In this document: positions 36,150-47,316 of the stretch, piece after piece | Numbering within the stretch: position 1 is the stretch's first letter | How the letters are laid out: the number at the start of each line of letters is the position of its first letter | Source of the DNA: Cordilura impudica | Lineage: Eukaryota; Arthropoda; Insecta; Diptera; Scathophagidae | Direction of reading: 5' to 3' | Length of the DNA stretch: 64,000 nucleotides | Assembly: GCA_963682025.1 (NCBI GenBank) | Contig: OY821518.1 | Location: 30,169,991 to 30,233,990 of the forward strand | Made by a program: the position numbers and the translations under genes | The notes under the pieces: generated by a model | Databases searched by the model: none | Seen by the model: the letters and a program-made list of their open reading frames with translations, nothing else | What the model was told of the DNA's origin: nothing

Positions 36150-36463
36150 CTAGCAGATTCCAGCGCTCGAAATTCGAGCGCAATTTCTAGGCAGCTTTAT
36201 TTTTCAACTTAGCCATTTCACAAACCAACACATTAACAAAATCAATAAAACACACACGGTATATGTATAATTTTATGTATGTGTTAGTAGCAACTTTTAA
36301 TGCAATTTACACAAAATAAAGGAACAAATTTAAAAATCTGTAAATCTGGTGAACAGCAAAAAAGGATTACCTTTCAAATAATATACGTTTGGTAAAAATC
36401 GGGATAAAACGGTAGAACAAAACATCGGTCACCAAAAATCGCCTAGCCTATTAATATTATAGA
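36150..36463 (-). mobile_element. Family C copy C5
   Basis: Minus strand: A|TCTATAATATTAATAG start, body with GGCGATTTTTGGTGACCG, near-terminal hairpin GCGCTCGAATTTCGAGCGC, end CTGCTAG|T. Shows all Helitron tip rules. Confidence 0.85.
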
Positions 36464-36681
36464 TAACTCAAGTTCCGACTATTAATGTTTTCGAAAAATA
36501 CATATGTAAATGTACCTGTCCAAATAAAAAAGATTTTACCCATTAATATAATTTAACAATTAAGCGCATTGTGTCTGAACCCTTTTTTATAAGTCTATAA
36601 CAACTCGTGTCAACTCTACCGTTTCCTTTATCTGTCAGTATAAAAAACAAATAAACTCAAGCAAAAAAAATACAAAATACC

Positions 36682-36852
36682 AACTTTTGTATTCATAACA
36701 CACAGACGGACGGACGTTAAATTGACTCAGAAAGTGATTTTGAATCGATCCGTATAATAAAAGATGGGCATAGGTCCAATATTTTTGGTAGTTACAAATA
36801 TCAGGGCAAATTCATTATACCCTAACCACATAGTGGAAAACTTTTGTATTCA
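36682..36852. repeat. Direct repeat pair around family A fragment A6
   Basis: AACTTTTGTATTCA occurs at 36682-36695 and 36839-36852, exactly bracketing the A fragment. A 14-bp duplication is unlike the Helitron/Helentron mode and suggests a staggered-cut repair or retroposition-like event, or a local duplication. Confidence 0.7.
36697..36838 (-). mobile_element. Family A fragment A6
   Basis: Only the region from the GGAC tract (ACAGACGGACGGACG) to the TATACCC-side end (CATTATACCCTAACCACATA) is present; palindrome side missing. Confidence 0.75.
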
Positions 36853-37219
36853 AAATTTTGCACAAAATATCTGACCTTTGGGTCAGAAAAATTGTTGTGG
36901 TGCACACGGGCCGAAACTGGCGGGTATACAGTGGTGTATAGGAGCGTAGGGGAGGGTTCGGACTACAGAAGGGTGCAAGATTTTTTTGGTGGCTTTTGAT
37001 GGGCAGGAGTTATGCTCTATTGAGTAGACGACTCAGTGACTTTATATACAAAATCATACTAAATTTATTTTTCTTTAAAATCTTTTAATACAAAAAAGTT
37101 ACAGTCATTTTTACAAAACAATTTTTAATTTTAGGAAAATACTGAAAAAGTCACAACGGAACTCTTCTTAAGCATTGAATGAAGTTGATGGTGAAAATTC
37201 TCCATAGTATTTATCAAAA
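36853..37219. other. Unassigned DNA
   Basis: No feature recognised. Confidence 0.3.
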
Positions 37220-37574
37220 CTAGCATATTCCAGCTGTCGAAATTCGAGTGCAATTTCTAGGCAACTTGATTTTTCAACTTAAATTCACAACCACACTTTT
37301 TTGGTTTATTATTATTGTGATTGAAGATAACAAACTCATTTACGAACACATTAACAAATTTAATAAACACACACATAGCATATGTATAATTTTATGTATG
37401 TGTTAGTAGCAACTTTAAATGCAATTTACTCAAAATGAAGGGGAAAAAAATAAAAATTTGTGAGCAGCTAAAAAGAAATACCTTTCAAATAATATATGTT
37501 TGGTCAAAATCGGGATAAAACGGTAGAACAAAACATCGGTCACAAGAAATCGCCAAGCCTATTAATATTATAGA
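37220..37574 (-). mobile_element. Family C copy C6
   Basis: Plus strand CTAGCATATTCCAGCTGTCG at the left and CTATTAATATTATAGA at the right, with A and T in the expected flanking places. Hairpin arm altered (CTGTCGAAATTCGAG). Confidence 0.82.
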
Positions 37575-37918
37575 TTTTCCTTGGTACTGTTTTCGAAATG
37601 TTTTCGAAATTCACTTTTTTCCAATTTTACAAAAATTCTCAAAGTAGTTGTCTACTTTCAACGAGTGTCTACACAAACTAAATGAAGCTTGTTCAAAATT
37701 CTACAGTAGAAGAGAAGTTCAAAATTTTTAGTTTTCGAGATATAAGCGATTTTATGTTCCCCGCCAAAATTATTCATTCCGACAAGTCTAAAATAAGTAA
37801 GTGTACAATTCTATGATTTTATGTTCCCCGCAAAAATTAATGTGTACAGCGATAGATAATCAGAAGATCAGTGCATGAGCGAGTCAGTGATAAGCGTAAA
37901 TATATAAGTCGGCTTTTG
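37575..37918. other. Unassigned DNA with a short direct repeat
   Basis: GATTTTATGTTCCCCGC plus AAAATTA occurs twice (about 37749 and 37816), and a related word is found near 63868-63900 and 63959-63985, so a minor repeat family is present. No gene. Confidence 0.4.
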
Positions 37919-38694
37919 GTGGTTTGGGTATAATGACTTTGTGCTGCTGTTTGTAACTACCAAAAATGTTTGACCTAAACCAATCTTTTATTATACCGAT
38001 CGAATCACTATCTGAATCACTATCTGATTCGATTTAACGATGTCCGTCCGTCCGTCCGTCCGTCTGTATGTCCATGTAAAGCTTGTAATCAAACTGCAGG
38101 TCGCAAATATGAATATATTTTGACGAAATTTGGTATATAAACTTTTATCGGACATAGAATGAACGCTATTGAAATTTGTGATAATCCGTCTATGTTCAGA
38201 CCTAGCCCCCATACAAATGACCCCTATGAAATCAACATAAATTGCCATAAGATCCAAATTATCATATAAATCTTGATGTATGTGTTTATTACATCCATTA
38301 ATCAGTAGTCCAAAAATGATCCCTATGGAACAACTCTTAGTCATAGGCCCCATATAGAGTTGCTTCCCGATCTTCACTTAAATCTATCAAAAAACAAAAA
38401 TATTGCACGGATTCTTTTCAAATTTTGTTTGTATATATTTTTGCAAAATACAAGAGACTTTACCAAACATGGTCAGGATCGGTGCATTTTTGGGCCTAGT
38501 CCCCATATAGATATAGCATCCGATATGAACTTTTTCATATCTGCAGCCAAAAAAATTAATACGAATCCCATTCAAATTTGGTTTATGCTTATTTTCTACA
38601 TCCAGTTAGTTGGGCCTGAGAGATAGGGTCTCTAAACGCATGGTATATGGTATCGTATAGTCGGTCTAGACCGACTATAATTTTCTTACTTGTT
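37919..38694 (+). mobile_element. Family A copy A7, 5' tip missing
   Basis: Begins at TGGTTTGGGTATAATGAC, lacking the TATACCCTATACC tip; GTCC tract at about 38043-38063; intact palindrome at about 38657-38676 and TTTTCTTACTTGTT end. Confidence 0.82.
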
Positions 38695-38754
38695 TCTGGT
38701 TTAGGGACGTGGCGTATTTATAAAGACGTTGCAAATTTTCTTTTTATACCCTCC

Positions 38755-39213
38755 ACACCATGGTGATGGTACATATCAGTTTCTCAATCCTTTTGTAACG
38801 CATCGAAAAATGCAATTGTGACTATTAAAGTATTGATCCTTATAACAACTCAAGTCGATATAGCGATGTCCGACTGTACGTCTGTCTAGCCGCCCATTTG
38901 TCCGTCTGTCTGTATAAGTCACGCTTATTCACAAAATACCATTTACGGGAAAACTTAATATTGTTCGCCATTATATCGAGCAGGTGAGTATTTAAAATGG
39001 GGTAAATCGGGCATCATTGTGACACGATATGACCTAAAATATGGAAAAACCTCTAAAAAATGTTAATAATTTTGAATTAAGTTTATCAAATTACTCTTTT
39101 TTCAAATATTTTATTTACATTTGTTATAATAGTCCAGATATTAATGTAAACGTAAATCCGAGATGGAGGCTATTAAAAGTTCGGCATAGCTGAATTTAAT
39201 TCTTTTACTTATT
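38755..39213 (+). mobile_element. Family B copy B3
   Basis: TATACCCTCCACACCATGG start, GTCCGTCTGTCTG at about 38899, GTCCAGATATTAATGTAAAC near 39131 and a TTCTTTTACTTATTT end. Similar to B2 over its whole length. Confidence 0.75.
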
Positions 39214-39394
39214 TATAATTTAGTTGTCGGATTCGTAGTTTCTTTTGCAGATATAATCGCCATCCGAGTTTTTCTAGTATTTGTAGTTGTAAGTATTTGT
39301 CTTTAGGATTTTAAGGCATTCTCTGAATCGGTTTTTTTGCAATTGCAAACAGCAATTTGGATCGACTCAGAAAGTGATTCTTATTTGATTGATG

Positions 39395-40205
39395 TTATTT
39401 TTTAAACTCTTTATTTTAACTCATACTCTCTGTCTGTCGTGGGTGGACCCCATTCCTCCTCATCCAATTGATATGAAACTTGGCCCATAGTCTTGTTGTA
39501 ACTAAAGATTATTTTTGGGGTACTCACGCATAGTCACGCGCAGTCACGGGGTGATCTAAATGTCATTTCCCCTCATCCGATCGATCTGAGGCTTAGTCCA
39601 TACACTTGCTGTGAAAAAAAGATTAACTTTGACTTAGTCACGCACAGTCACGCATGGTCACACGCAGTCACGTAGTTATCTAAAACCCATTTCCCGTTAT
39701 CCAATCGATCTGAAACTTGGGGATAGACTTGCTGTGAAAAAATATTAAGTTTGACATAGTCACGCACAGTCACGCATAGTCACGCATGGTCACGCACAGT
39801 CACGGAGTGATCTAAATGTCATTTCCCTTCATCCGATCGATCTGAAACTCGGTCCATACACTTGCTGTGGAAAAAAGATTATCTTTGACTTAGTCACGCA
39901 CAGTCACGCATGGTCACGTACAGTCACGGAGTGATTTGAACCCCATTTCCCCTCATCCGATCGATCTGAAACTTGGTCGATAGACTTGCTGTGAAAAAAA
40001 AATTAACTTTGACATAGTCGCGCACAGTCACGCATAGTCACGTACAGTCACGGAGTGATCTATATGTCATTTTCCTTCATCCGCTCGATCTGAAACTTGG
40101 TCCATAGTCTTGCTGTGACTATAGATTAATTTTGGGGTAGTCACGCATAGTCACGCATAGTCACGCGCAGTCACGGAGTGGTCTAAATGTCATTAATTTC
40201 TATAT
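39395..40205 (+). repeat. GTCACGCA minisatellite, six units of about 120-130 bp
   Basis: Each unit has CCCATTTCCCCTCATCCGAT, CGATCTGAAACTTGG, CTTGCTGTGAAAAAA and a run of AGTCACGCAT-type decamers. Units begin near 39450, 39565, 39687, 39820, 39942 and 40067. The same block, with flank AACTCATACTCTCTGTCTGTC, occurs inverted at 55200-55635 with about three units, and as one unit inside D2. Confidence 0.88.
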
Positions 40206-40993
40206 AGTTACAAACTTATTATACCATTACCCCGATTATTGTAAATATAAAGTGTGTTACAGTGTTGAAATCGAAAAAATTTAACTTAAATTGTCGGTTA
40301 CAAATAATAAAAAATAAAAAATAACGAAACAGATTACCCCTGATAATATTGTTTATTTATGTTTTTCTTAACTCCCATTAATTTTTGTGGTCAATTGCCT
40401 GTGGTAATTTTTATGGTTGGCACTTTATACTCGCACTCTTACTTGTAAAGAATACTTTAATGTAACACTTTGGACCTTTATCTCTAACTCAACAGCCCTT
40501 CAACGCAGTAATTTTTTGGACAAAAAACTCACATAAATCTTATAGTTAAAGGACAATGTATAAAAAATTAAAGCATTTATGAGTAAAGTTAAACAATAAA
40601 GAGCAATAAAACGACAACACTGCTTTAAGTTATGTTTTTAATAACTATTACTTGACTGACATTTCATTTACACTTAAATATTAACTAACTCTAAGCATTA
40701 GCAATCAAGTCTTTAGCATACTTACTCGTACTTACTACAGCCAACATACGAGTATCACTACCTACGACCGACCACTGTCTTGTTGTATTTAATAACATTT
40801 ATTTCGTTTACCAGAATTTTGTAGGGTGGGCTATAAGATGTTGTTAGGGTGGCCAGATTTTATATGGATAATTATTAAATTAATATTTGACTTTCCGATT
40901 TTTCCAATTTCCGAAAGTGGGAGGCTGTGGATTAAGATATTGTTAAATTTTATAAATTTGATTTTTACAAATTTCTGTAAACACAACAAAAAA
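40206..40993. other. AT-rich DNA with no recognised gene
   Basis: No coding frame with recognisable content and no repeat family member. Confidence 0.35.
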
Positions 40994-41687
40994 AAAATAA
41001 GAAAATTATAGTCATTCTAGACCAACTATACGATACCTATACCAGCGTTTAGAGAGGGGTCTTAGGTCCAACTAATTGGATATAGAAAATAATCAAGAAT
41101 CAAATTTGAGTGGCATTTTAATTTTGCCTGCAGATATGAAAAAGTTAATATCGGATGCTATATTTACATGGCGACTAGATCAAAAGTTTTACCGATCCTG
41201 ATCATATTTGGTAAAGTCCCTTATTTTTTGCAAAAACATATACAAACCAAATATGAGAAAAATCTGTACAATCATTTTATTTTAATATAGATTTCAGTGA
41301 AGATCGGAAAGCAGCTTTATATAGTGTCTATGACTAATAAATTTCGTTTATTTTTGGACTACTGATTAATGGGTGCAATAAACATAAACAACAAACCAAA
41401 TTTGTCCAATGATATATGATAATTAGGGTCTTATGTTAATTTAAGTCGATTTCATAGGAGTTAGGGCCCTAGGTCAGAACATGCACTGATTCTTATCAAT
41501 TTCAATAACCTTTGCCTTATGGCAGATAGAAGCTTATATATCAAATTTCATCATCGCTAAATCTACTCAGGAAGTGATTCTGGGTCGATCGGTATAATAA
41601 AAGATGGGTCTAGGTCAAACATTTTTGGTAGTTACAGATATCAGCACAAAGTCTTTATACCTTGATCACATAGTGGTATAGGGTGTA
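40994..41687 (-). mobile_element. Family A copy A8, degenerate
   Basis: All blocks of family A are present but diverged: the palindrome reads TAGTCATTCTAGACCAACTA, the GTCC tract is lost and the end reads ACATAGTGGTATAGGGTGTA. The oldest-looking A copy. Confidence 0.75.
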
Positions 41688-41849
41688 AGAACACCTATTT
41701 AGCTTATCTGAAAATTTCAATATCAAGTCAATGACACCAAAAGAACTAATATTGAGAAAAAAATTTTTGCACTCACAATTTGAAACCCAGCAATAAGCAA
41801 TGGATACTTCCCGAGTTCATAAAATCGGAAAAAATAAATTAAGTTTATA

Positions 41850-43412
41850 TCTTTTATATAAAAATGAAATTTTGAACGTTTGGTTTATAGGAGATTACAC
41901 TACTGGACCGATCGTTTTGAAATTTTTACAATAGGTTACAGCCTGTCCGGAAGGAAAAATAGGCAACATTTTTTCGATTTTTCAAGTGGGCGTGGCGCCT
42001 CCCATATAAAGTTAATTTTTAACATATAATTTTAACATATAATATCTGGATTACTACGACAGCAAGAGTTCCGAAACTATGTACATGTACATATTAAATT
42101 AATTTGAAGTTGCGGAAAAATTCACGAGATCTGACCAATGGGCGCAGCACTCACCATACAAAGTAAATATTTAATTACATATATCTGGAGTACTGTAATA
42201 GTGAAAGCCTTGAAACTTTGTCTGAGTTAATGAGTTATTAATGTGAGTAGTCCGTTAAAAAATGGACGGGAAGTATGAAGTACTATGAAAATGACAGTAT
42301 TGAAACTTTTGACAAGTACATTAATTTCCAATGTGAGTAGTCATGGAAAATATGGGTGGAATAACAAAAATCTTCAAAATCAAAAATCGCCAAAAACAAA
42401 AATCGCCGAAAACAAAAATCACAAAAAAATCGTCAAAGTCAAAAATCGCTATAAACAAAAATCGCCAAAAAAAAATTGCCAGAACCGAAAATCTCGACTA
42501 ACAAAAATCGGCAAATCCGAAAATCGCGAATAACAAAAATCGCAAAAATCAAAAATCGCCAAAAATCAAAAATCGCAATAAACAAAAGTCGCTGATGCCA
42601 AAAATCGCCAGAATCAAAAATTGCTAAAAAATCAAAAATACCAAAAAACAACAATCGCCTAAGTCAAAAATCGCCAAAATCGAAAATTGTGAATCAATCA
42701 AAAATCGCCAAAACCAAAACCAAAACTAAAAATCTCGAATAACAAAAATCGCCAAAATCGAAAAGCGCCAATAACAAAAATCGCCGAAATCAAAAATCAC
42801 AAAAAAATCGTCAAAGTCAAAAATCGGCAAAACCGAAAGTAGCGAATAACGAAAATCGCTATAAACAAAAATCGCCAAAAAAAAAAAAAATTGCCAGAAC
42901 CGAAAATCTCGATTAACAAAAATCGGCAAAACCGAAAATCGTGAATAACAAAAATCGCCAAAATCAAAAATCGCTAAAAATCAAAAATACCAAACAACAA
43001 CAATCGCCTGAGTCAAAAATCGTCAAAGTCAATAATCGCTAAAAACCAAAAATACCAAAAAAAAAAAAACAAAAATCGCCTAAGTCAAAAATCGCCAAAA
43101 CCGAAAATTTCGAATAACAAAAATCGCTATAAAAAAAACACGCCAAAATCAAAAATCGCCAAAACCAAAACCAAAAATAACAAAAATCGCCAAAATCGAA
43201 AAGCTCCAAAAATAAAAACACGCAAAAAACAAAAATCGCCAAAATCAAAAATAGCAAAAAAAACAATAAACGCCAAAGTCAAAAATCGCCACAATTTAAA
43301 ATCGCAAAAACAAATATCTCCAAAAATAAATTAAATAATTTTCTACAAAATGTATTCCCAGTTTTTTATTTCGTTACGATGGGTGCGGTGAAGCGAATCG
43401 GGTTACAGCTAG
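41850..43412 (+). mobile_element. Family F copy F1, Helitron-like ends
   Basis: Starts TCTTTTATATAAAAATGAAA after an A and ends GGGTTACAGCTAG before a T, matching the Helitron rule A|TC...CTRR|T; a convincing 3' hairpin is not obvious. Left part carries GGGCGTGGCGCCTCCCATAT blocks; the middle (42360-43330) is an AAAATCGCC minisatellite. No Rep/helicase coding region, so non-autonomous. Confidence 0.6.
42360..43330 (+). repeat. AAAATCGCC minisatellite, about 970 bp
   Basis: Interspersed words CAAAAATCGCC, AAAATCAAAAATCGCC and CGAATAACAAAAATCGC, about 10-12 bp each. Present as about 100 bp in F2 and F3, so it has expanded about ten-fold here. Minus-strand FDFGDF-like frames are its translation and not genes. 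Confidence 0.9.
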
Positions 43413-44418
43413 TAAAGTTATAAAACTCTCAAATGACGAGTCAGAATATTATTTAGTTCAAAATTAAAGATTTTTAAAAAATGTATTTTAATAGAAGACG
43501 AAGTTAATGTAAAATGCAACTTTAAACAAATTCTCAGTATTAAATATTAGTGCATATTTAAAAGAAGGTGTACAAAAATATAAAAAATTGACAAATTTGC
43601 AGAGAAACTTTTAGTAGTGCTGTTGTGTGTGATAAAATTAAGCCATAATTGGTACTTTAAAGTTTAAATGAAAATGTATACCAAAGAATTGCCTTCAAAG
43701 TCGTTTATTAACGTTTTTTCACTTACTGGAATGGTACAGTAATAAATCTGGCCTGATTTGGCGTCATTACATTATTCCAGAAAAACAATAAAATGATTTC
43801 AACGTAACAAAATGAACTACGTAATAATTTTCCACCAAGTGAAACAGATTCCTTAAAAACCATCCAAACTAGACACTACGCAAACGAATTGAATAGAAGA
43901 TAGAAGATGAAAAGAGATTTTCCATTTATAATTTAGAGAATTCTGTATGAAATAGAGGGCAAATCTAAATGAAATTTGGATATTAATAATGAAATTGAGA
44001 GATTCCATTTGAAACCGAGAAAATAATTTAAAATAATTTTTTTTATCATTTCCATAATTCAATTTCAATTTGATTGATTTTTTTTCAATAAATTTAATGT
44101 ACATTTTTTTTTATTGAATTTTTTTCAATAAATTTTAATGTAAATTTTTTTTTTGTAATCGTGAAATAAAATTTTTTTAAATATCAGTTGCTATATTCTC
44201 AATTTCGTTTGGAGATTTTTTAATTTAATTTAAAATTTTCTAAATTTCATTTCAAATTTTTTCAATTTCCTTAAAAAAGTTCTCAACTTTAATTAGAAAT
44301 AGTACAGTGAATAAAATAATATTTTCGGTAATAGTTTTTAAGAAACAAAAATGAGAAAATTCCACAGATCGCCTTTGCAAGTTTTAATTTTCCCATATTA
44401 TAATTTTTTTTTCATTTT
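43413..44418. other. AT-rich DNA with no recognised gene
   Basis: No recognisable frame, RNA gene or repeat. Confidence 0.35.
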
Positions 44419-44700
44419 TATACCATCCACACTAGGGTGCAGAGGATATATATAAGTTTATCTTTCCATTTGAATTAATTTAAAAAAGGCTGGACCCCAT
44501 AAAATATATTAACATATTATTGATCCTTATAACAAGCAGAGTGTCCGTCTGTCCGTCTGAGGGAATCACGATCACATCTTCAATTGATCAGCTGAGTTTC
44601 ACACTTTTAGTGAAAATTAGTCATTGACATCCTGAGCAGGTTTCTGTATAAAATCATCAAAATCGGTTAAATAGGTTCTGTAATTTCAATAAAAATGTAA
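44419..44700 (+). mobile_element. Family B-like fragment B4
   Basis: Starts TATACCATCCACACTAGGG and has TTATTGATCCTTATAACAAG and GTCCGTCTGTCCGTCTG (about 44541). Diverged from B2/B3 downstream; may be a separate subfamily. Confidence 0.55.
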
Positions 44701-44769
44701 AAAAAAATCTTAAATTAGTATTTTGTGTCATAACTGTAATTGTTATAGCATTTTCTTAACGGTATTGAC

Positions 44770-45200
44770 CCACTTGACACTTCTTACTAGTCCATTAGAT
44801 ATTAATATGAGTAGGCAAATATAAAATAGGCGGATACGATTAGTGGGCGTGGCACCTCCTATACAAAAATATGAAGTACTATCCAAGCAACATTCTTGAA
44901 ACTTTTGACAAGTACATTAATTACTAATGTTAGTTGTCGTGGAAAATATGGACGGAATTTCTAAATTCAAAAATCGCCAAAACCGCAGATCGCCAAAAAC
45001 AAAAATCGCTAAAACCACAAATCGGCAAAATCCAGAAAATATCCAAATCAAGAACTGCCAAAATCAAAAATCGCTAAAGTAAAAAATTGGCAATTGATAT
45101 GCTAAATTCCAGGCCCGTCGTTAAGTGTTGCTGGATTTGATAGGGAAAATCCATGTTTATCAAAAAATTTGATAATTTCTGCACCGAATGAAATACGAAA
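44770..45200. mobile_element. Family F copy F3, partial
   Basis: Shares GATATTAATATGAGTAG, AGTGGGCGTGGCACCTCC, GTCGTGGAAAATATGGACGG, a short AAATCGCC repeat and the 3' block ending GCACCGAATGAAA with F2. A TIR element (45210-45633) starts 9 bp later. Confidence 0.6.
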
Positions 45201-45209
45201 TCTATTGTA

Positions 45210-45633
45210 CACTCAAACCTGTTTTTGTGCGGCCTTTTTATGTGCGTTATTCTTTTTGTGCGATTTGTTTTGTGCGTTTTTTTGTGCGGTATATGAAAAT
45301 TTAACAAATTTAATCATTTTGTGAAATACAATTGATGTTTTCTGAAATGCAATTGATGTCTTCTGAAATTCAGTTGATGGTTTCTGAAATGCAATTGATG
45401 TTTTATGTAATACAATTGATGTTTTCTGAAATACAATTGGAAAATGTTTAGTTGTTTCGTAAAGTTTTGAGTTATTTTCTTAGTGAGACTTTTTATGCGG
45501 TCCCTATTCACCGCATAAAAAAAATAATTTTTAATTGCGTTGCGAAAACTATTTTTTATAGCTACTCGTGAAGTTTTGTGCGATTTTTTTATGCGTTTTT
45601 TTTTAATCCATCGCACAAAAACAGGTTTGAGTG
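45210..45633. mobile_element. MITE G, 424 bp, TA target
   Basis: Perfect 22-bp inverted ends starting CACTCAAACCTGTTTTTGTG, flanked by TA on both sides. Subterminal TTTTTGTGCG words repeat several times near each end. The centre (45315-45440) has about five tandem units of roughly 25 bp (TTTCTGAAATRCAATTGATG). No ORF. TA duplication and CA tips suggest mobilisation by a Tc1/mariner or pogo-type transposase (inference). Confidence 0.85.
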
Positions 45634-45676
45634 TATATCAGCAAGTTTTGAAATAAAAATAATTTAAAACAAATTA

Positions 45677-46335
45677 ATGTGAGTCCATTCACAGGGGAGG
45701 TGTGTAAACATCTAGTAATTACAGATTTTTTATGTAACTTTTTAAAAATCAAACAGAAAGCGTCATCTATGTATCACTTATAGCAATCACCTGCTAATAA
45801 AAAATATTTATTATAATTTTTTAATTCAACTGGATAATTTTTAATTTTTTATTTTTTTTTTCATTTTTCATATTTTATTTTTTTTCTAATTTTTCATTTT
45901 CTATTTTTCATTTCTTATTTTTCATTTTTAATTTTTCATTTTTTATTTTTTATTTTTCAATTTTTTTTTTTCATTTTTTACTGTTATTTTTTATTTTTAA
46001 TTTTTCACTTTAACTTTTAATTTCTCACTTTTCATTTTTTGTTTTTAATTTTTAATTTTATTTATTTATTTTTAATTTTTTATGTTTAATTTTTTATTTT
46101 TTATTTTTAATTTTATATTTTTCATTTTTTATTTTTAATTTTTAGTTTTATATTTTTCATTTTTCAATTTTCATTTCTTATTTTTGATATTTCATTTTTC
46201 ATTTTTATTTTTAATTTTTAATTTTTCCTTTTATAAATTTGATTCTTTATTTTTCATTTCTCATTTTTTATTTTTAATTTTTCATATTCAAAAAGGAAAT
46301 TACATATCATAACTTTTTCACCAATACAATCATAA
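45677..46335. mobile_element. Family E copy E3, medium core
   Basis: Left block TGTGAGTCCATTCACAGGGG, AGGTGTGTAAACATCTAGTA and AAACAGAAAGCGTCATCTAT; about 450 bp of T-rich minisatellite (45838-46290, ATTTTTCATTTTT type); right block ATATCATAACTTTTTCACCA then ATACAATCATAACGC. Only one arm of the E2 hairpin is present. The final GATCTTTACACATC end is missing. Confidence 0.6.
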
Positions 46336-46343
46336 CGCATGAA

Positions 46344-47316
46344 ACACGTAGACGACTGCGACTACACGACAACTCGACTACAAATGCTGCTGGCTGCAAC
46401 TGTAGTCGTGTAGTCAGCTACTTAATTTTGAAAACGACAGCAACATATAACAACAATATAAACATCTGTTCTTATACAAACTAGCAGATTCCAGGCCTCG
46501 AAATTCGAGCGCAAATTCTAGGAAATTTTATTTTTTCATTAAATAAAGACCCTAAAGGTATGCTAATCAATTATAGCCACTTCGCAAATCAACACAAAAA
46601 ACAACTCATTTTTATTACAAACACATTAACAAATTTAACAAACACACACATAGCATTGTTTAATTTTATGTGTGTATTAGAAGCAACTTTAAATGCAATT
46701 TACTCAAAATAAAGAAAAAAATTTAAAAACCTGTAAGTCTGGTGAGCAGCTCAAAAGAAATACCTTTCAAATAATATACGTTTGGTCAAAATCGGGATAA
46801 AACGGTAGAACAAAACATCGGTCACAAGAAATCGCCTAGCCTATTAATATTATAGATGCATTTTTATATTTTTTTTACTTTATATTTTTTATATTTTTTA
46901 CTTCCAATTATATTTTTTTTCTTTATTAAAATAGAAAAACATCTATGATTCCACATAAACTTGATTTAAAAATACAATTACTTATTTATAATGCATTACT
47001 ATAACGTAGAAATAAATAAACAAATTTATTTAACCCCTTTTGGTTATTAACGGAATTATAGCATTTCATTTTGCGATATTTTTTTTTTAATTAAATATTT
47101 CATAGCACTAATGTTCTTTTACATATTTTGTTATATTGTCAACACTATTTTTATTTTATAACCAACAAAAATAGAAATTCTCCTAAGTTGACTACAGCAA
47201 CAAAAGTTGTCGTGTAGCCGTATAGCTGTGTTGGTGTCAAAATAATCGTTTTCATATAAACGTGTGTATTTTATTTTTGACAGGCTGTAGTCGTGTAGCC
47301 GTTGTCGTCTATGTGT
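46344..47316. mobile_element. TIR element H, interrupted by C7
   Basis: Ends ACACGTAGACGACTGCGACT (46344) and inverted ACACATAGACGACAACGGCT (to 47316), both followed by ACACGAC; 27-bp imperfect TIR. ACTGTAGTCGTGTAG and GTTGTCGTGTAGCC words repeat just inside. No ORF. Without C7 it is about 600 bp. TSD not resolved. Confidence 0.7.
46481..46856 (-). mobile_element. Family C copy C7, inside H
   Basis: Plus strand CTAGCAGATTCCAGGCCTCG at the left and CTATTAATATTATAGA at the right, A and T flanks correct. Confidence 0.85.

Noticed and set aside
39430..40200. CRISPR-like array of regularly spaced repeats
   Set aside because: Repeat and spacer parts are both conserved between units, units are about 125 bp, no cas genes, eukaryotic context. 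It is a minisatellite.
42285..43266. Frames rich in FDFGDF or KNRK in the AAAATCGCC array
   Set aside because: By-product of the short tandem repeat; frames exist on both strands and have no domain.
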